6,752 nucleotides of DNA from Spirochaetaceae bacterium (GTDB taxonomy: Bacteria; Spirochaetota; Spirochaetia; Treponematales; Treponemataceae). Location of the stretch: NCBI GenBank assembly GCA_031285525.1, contig JAITWB010000222.1, positions 1 to 6,752 on the forward strand. The letters run 5' to 3'. A program made the translations under genes and the position numbers. This document shows, in pieces, positions 5,423 to 6,752 of this stretch (position 1 is the stretch's first letter; each line of letters begins with the position of its first letter). The notes beneath the pieces are model-generated. The model did not search any database. It was given only the letters and a program-made list of their open reading frames with translations, and was not told the origin of the DNA.

Positions 5423-6752
5423 TAGTATGTCTGGGGATGCAGAGGGTTTCGTGGATGCTTCTGCGTCCACGGCTGTGCCTTCGCTGGTTGTTCTGGGGCT
5501 CGGTTCAAACCGGGCTCTGAACAGCGGTACCGAGGGGGACTTGCAGGCACCGGTGCAGAACGTGCTTCTGCCGCAGAACTTGTTTCTGCCTCCTCAGGAG
5601 ATACTCAAAGCGGCGGCGGAACGGCTTGGGGGAATACTTTCACGTATGAAGGTCTCTTCCGTGTACCGTACAAAAGCGATGTATGTTACGGATCAGCCGG
5701 ACTTCTATAACATGGTTGTTGCCGGAACGTACCGGGGTACTCCCCATGAGCTTCTTGCGGCAATTCAGGGGATAGAAGCGGAATTCGGCCGTGATCGCGA
5801 GAGGGAACGGGTAAAGGGTGAGCGTACCCTGGATATAGATATCGAACTGTTTGGGGATAAGGTCGTTTGTGAGAAGGATTTGCAGATTCCCCACGAGTAT
5901 TTGAAGGAAAGGCAATTTGTTCTGGTTCCCATGCTTGAGATTCTTCCTGAATGTGCCGAACCTGTAACTGGAGAAACATACCGCAGCATATTGAGACGGC
6001 TGCCCGATCAAGGAGTTCGTATGGAAACGGAAACACTACCCCTTGAGGGAGGTCTTCCTCAAGAAGGAGCTCCTCAGGAAGGAACCACATTCAGGATAAA
6101 TGACTTTGAAGGTCCTCTGGATCTGCTCCTCTTTCTCATCAAAAAGAATGAGGTGAATATCTATGATATTCCCGTAGCGGTTATAACCGAGCAGTATCTC
6201 GAATATCTTGACTATGCGGTGACCACGGATCTGGGAAACCTGACCGATTTTTATTCCCTGGCTGCGACCCTGCTGTACATCAAATCCCGGATGCTCCTTC
6301 CTGTGGAGGTGAATCTTGAGGATGAGGACATAGACGATCCCCGGCAGGAGCTGGTGGATAAGCTCATCGAATATCAGAAATTCAAGAAGCTCTCCGAGCT
6401 TATGACGCAAAAAGAGGATGAGACCGAATGGGTCTTTGAACGCAAGAAGATTCAGCGTTCCCTTCCCTTCGGCGAGGAAGAGCTCTGGGAACAGATAACC
6501 ACCTGGGATCTGCTCAAGACCTTCTCGACCCTGGTTTCGAACTACTCTTCCGAGCGCATACTGGATATGTATGAAGAGATATCGGTGGGTGAAAAGATCA
6601 CCTTGATGAATGAATTCTTCGAGGATCGGGGAGAATGTTTTTTTACCGACCTTATCGTTCGTAAGGGCAATCTGATGGATGTAGTCTGTGCGTTCATGGC
6701 TATTCTGGAAGCGGTAAAGTCACGGATCGCCAGTATATACAAGAACAGAATG
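5409..6752 (+). CDS. FolK-ScpA fusion, cut by right window edge
   Basis: One open frame of 448 codons with no stop or frameshift joins two usually separate proteins. Residues about 25-200 are HPPK (FolK), which pyrophosphorylates 6-hydroxymethyl-dihydropterin in folate synthesis: LGLGSN at 29-34, SSVYRT at 83-88, DQPDFYN at 95-101, GRDR at 127-130, and [12 protein letters not shown] at 138-149 with metal ligands Asp142 and Asp144. About 20 extra residues follow GSN before the first helix. Residues 205-448 are ScpA, the kleisin of the SMC-ScpAB condensin: [14 protein letters not shown] at 233-246, [14 protein letters not shown] at 251-264, and the winged-helix region near the end. Perhaps 10-20 residues are missing at the edge. 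A Gly/Pro/Glu-rich linker (about 211-226) joins the halves. ATG 5409 overlaps recA and has only a distant GGGAG. GTG 5451 (AGAGGG four bases upstream), ATG 5427 and GTG 5475 are alternatives, so the true N-terminus is uncertain. Confidence 0.88.
   Translation, partial: MSSSDSMSGDAEGFVDASASTAVPSLVVLGLGSNRALNSGTEGDLQAPVQNVLLPQNLFLPPQEILKAAAERLGGILSRMKVSSVYRTKAMYVTDQPDFYNMVVAGTYRGTPHELLAAIQGIEAEFGRDRERERVKGERTLDIDIELFGDKVVCEKDLQIPHEYLKERQFVLVPMLEILPECAEPVTGETYRSILRRLPDQGVRMETETLPLEGGLPQEGAPQEGTTFRINDFEGPLDLLLFLIKKNEVNIYDIPVAVITEQYLEYLDYAVTTDLGNLTDFYSLAATLLYIKSRMLLPVEVNLEDEDIDDPRQELVDKLIEYQKFKKLSELMTQKEDETEWVFERKKIQRSLPFGEEELWEQITTWDLLKTFSTLVSNYSSERILDMYEEISVGEKITLMNEFFEDRGECFFTDLIVRKGNLMDVVCAFMAILEAVKSRIASIYKNRM
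6010..6023 (+). promoter_or_regulatory. scpA: Internal ribosome site and start codon for free ScpA
   Basis: AAGGAG at 6010-6015 lies five bases before an in-frame ATG at 6021, exactly at the boundary between the HPPK and ScpA domains (residue 205 of the fusion). This is a better ribosome site than any before the fusion start. Initiation here would yield an ordinary ScpA of at least 244 residues, so fusion and free ScpA could be made from one message. If the cell uses only this start for ScpA, the upstream frame would still translate into it, since no stop separates them. Confidence 0.65.

Noticed and set aside
5980..6025. A missed stop or frameshift between folK and scpA.
   Set aside because: Codons were read through the junction: CGG CTG CCC GAT is followed by CAA GGA GTT CGT and then ATG, in the same frame as both domains, so the fusion is real in this sequence.
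5640..6410. Several minus-strand frames of 74-134 residues opposite folK-scpA.
   Set aside because: The plus-strand frame shows conserved HPPK and ScpA motifs throughout; the antisense frames show none.

Overview
The window looks like a stretch of chromosome of about 50% GC from a spirochaete (Spirochaeta/Treponema-like). I infer this from the overall look of the RecA, ScpA and small coiled-coil proteins; no marker such as rRNA is present, so the assignment is tentative. All gene space is housekeeping type except one uncharacterised coiled-coil protein. No mobile element, CRISPR array, tRNA or rRNA is visible.

Left half, minus strand: an EamA-type half-size transporter (2611-3024), then pyrG (CTP synthase, 810-2405), then guaA (GMP synthase, from 786 and running off the left edge). 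pyrG and guaA are 23 bp apart and read as one nucleotide-amination operon. Both normally take nitrogen from glutamine through a class I glutaminase domain, and both glutaminase domains look disabled here. GuaA has lost about 105 residues of that domain in frame, with Gly at the nucleophile position. PyrG keeps its Cys but has Arg in place of the catalytic His and a rewritten oxyanion loop. The synthetase halves look intact, so both enzymes may run on free ammonia.

Middle: a 239-bp divergent intergenic region (3025-3263) with two abutting promoters, then a 243-residue protein (3264-3995) with a basic N-terminus, a repeat-built coiled coil and a PD-(D/E)XK-like C-terminal domain. I do not know its function.

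Right half, plus strand: recA (4133-5422), with a long Ala/Gly/Ser/Lys-rich tail, overlaps a reading frame that encodes HPPK (FolK, folate synthesis) and the condensin kleisin ScpA in one uninterrupted frame (5409 to beyond 6752). A good internal ribosome site and ATG at the ScpA boundary suggest that free ScpA may be made as well as the FolK-ScpA fusion. Recombination, folate and chromosome-condensation functions are thus translationally packed together.

The strongest candidates for something undescribed are the paired loss of glutaminase function in adjacent guaA and pyrG, and the in-frame FolK-ScpA fusion with a nested ScpA start.
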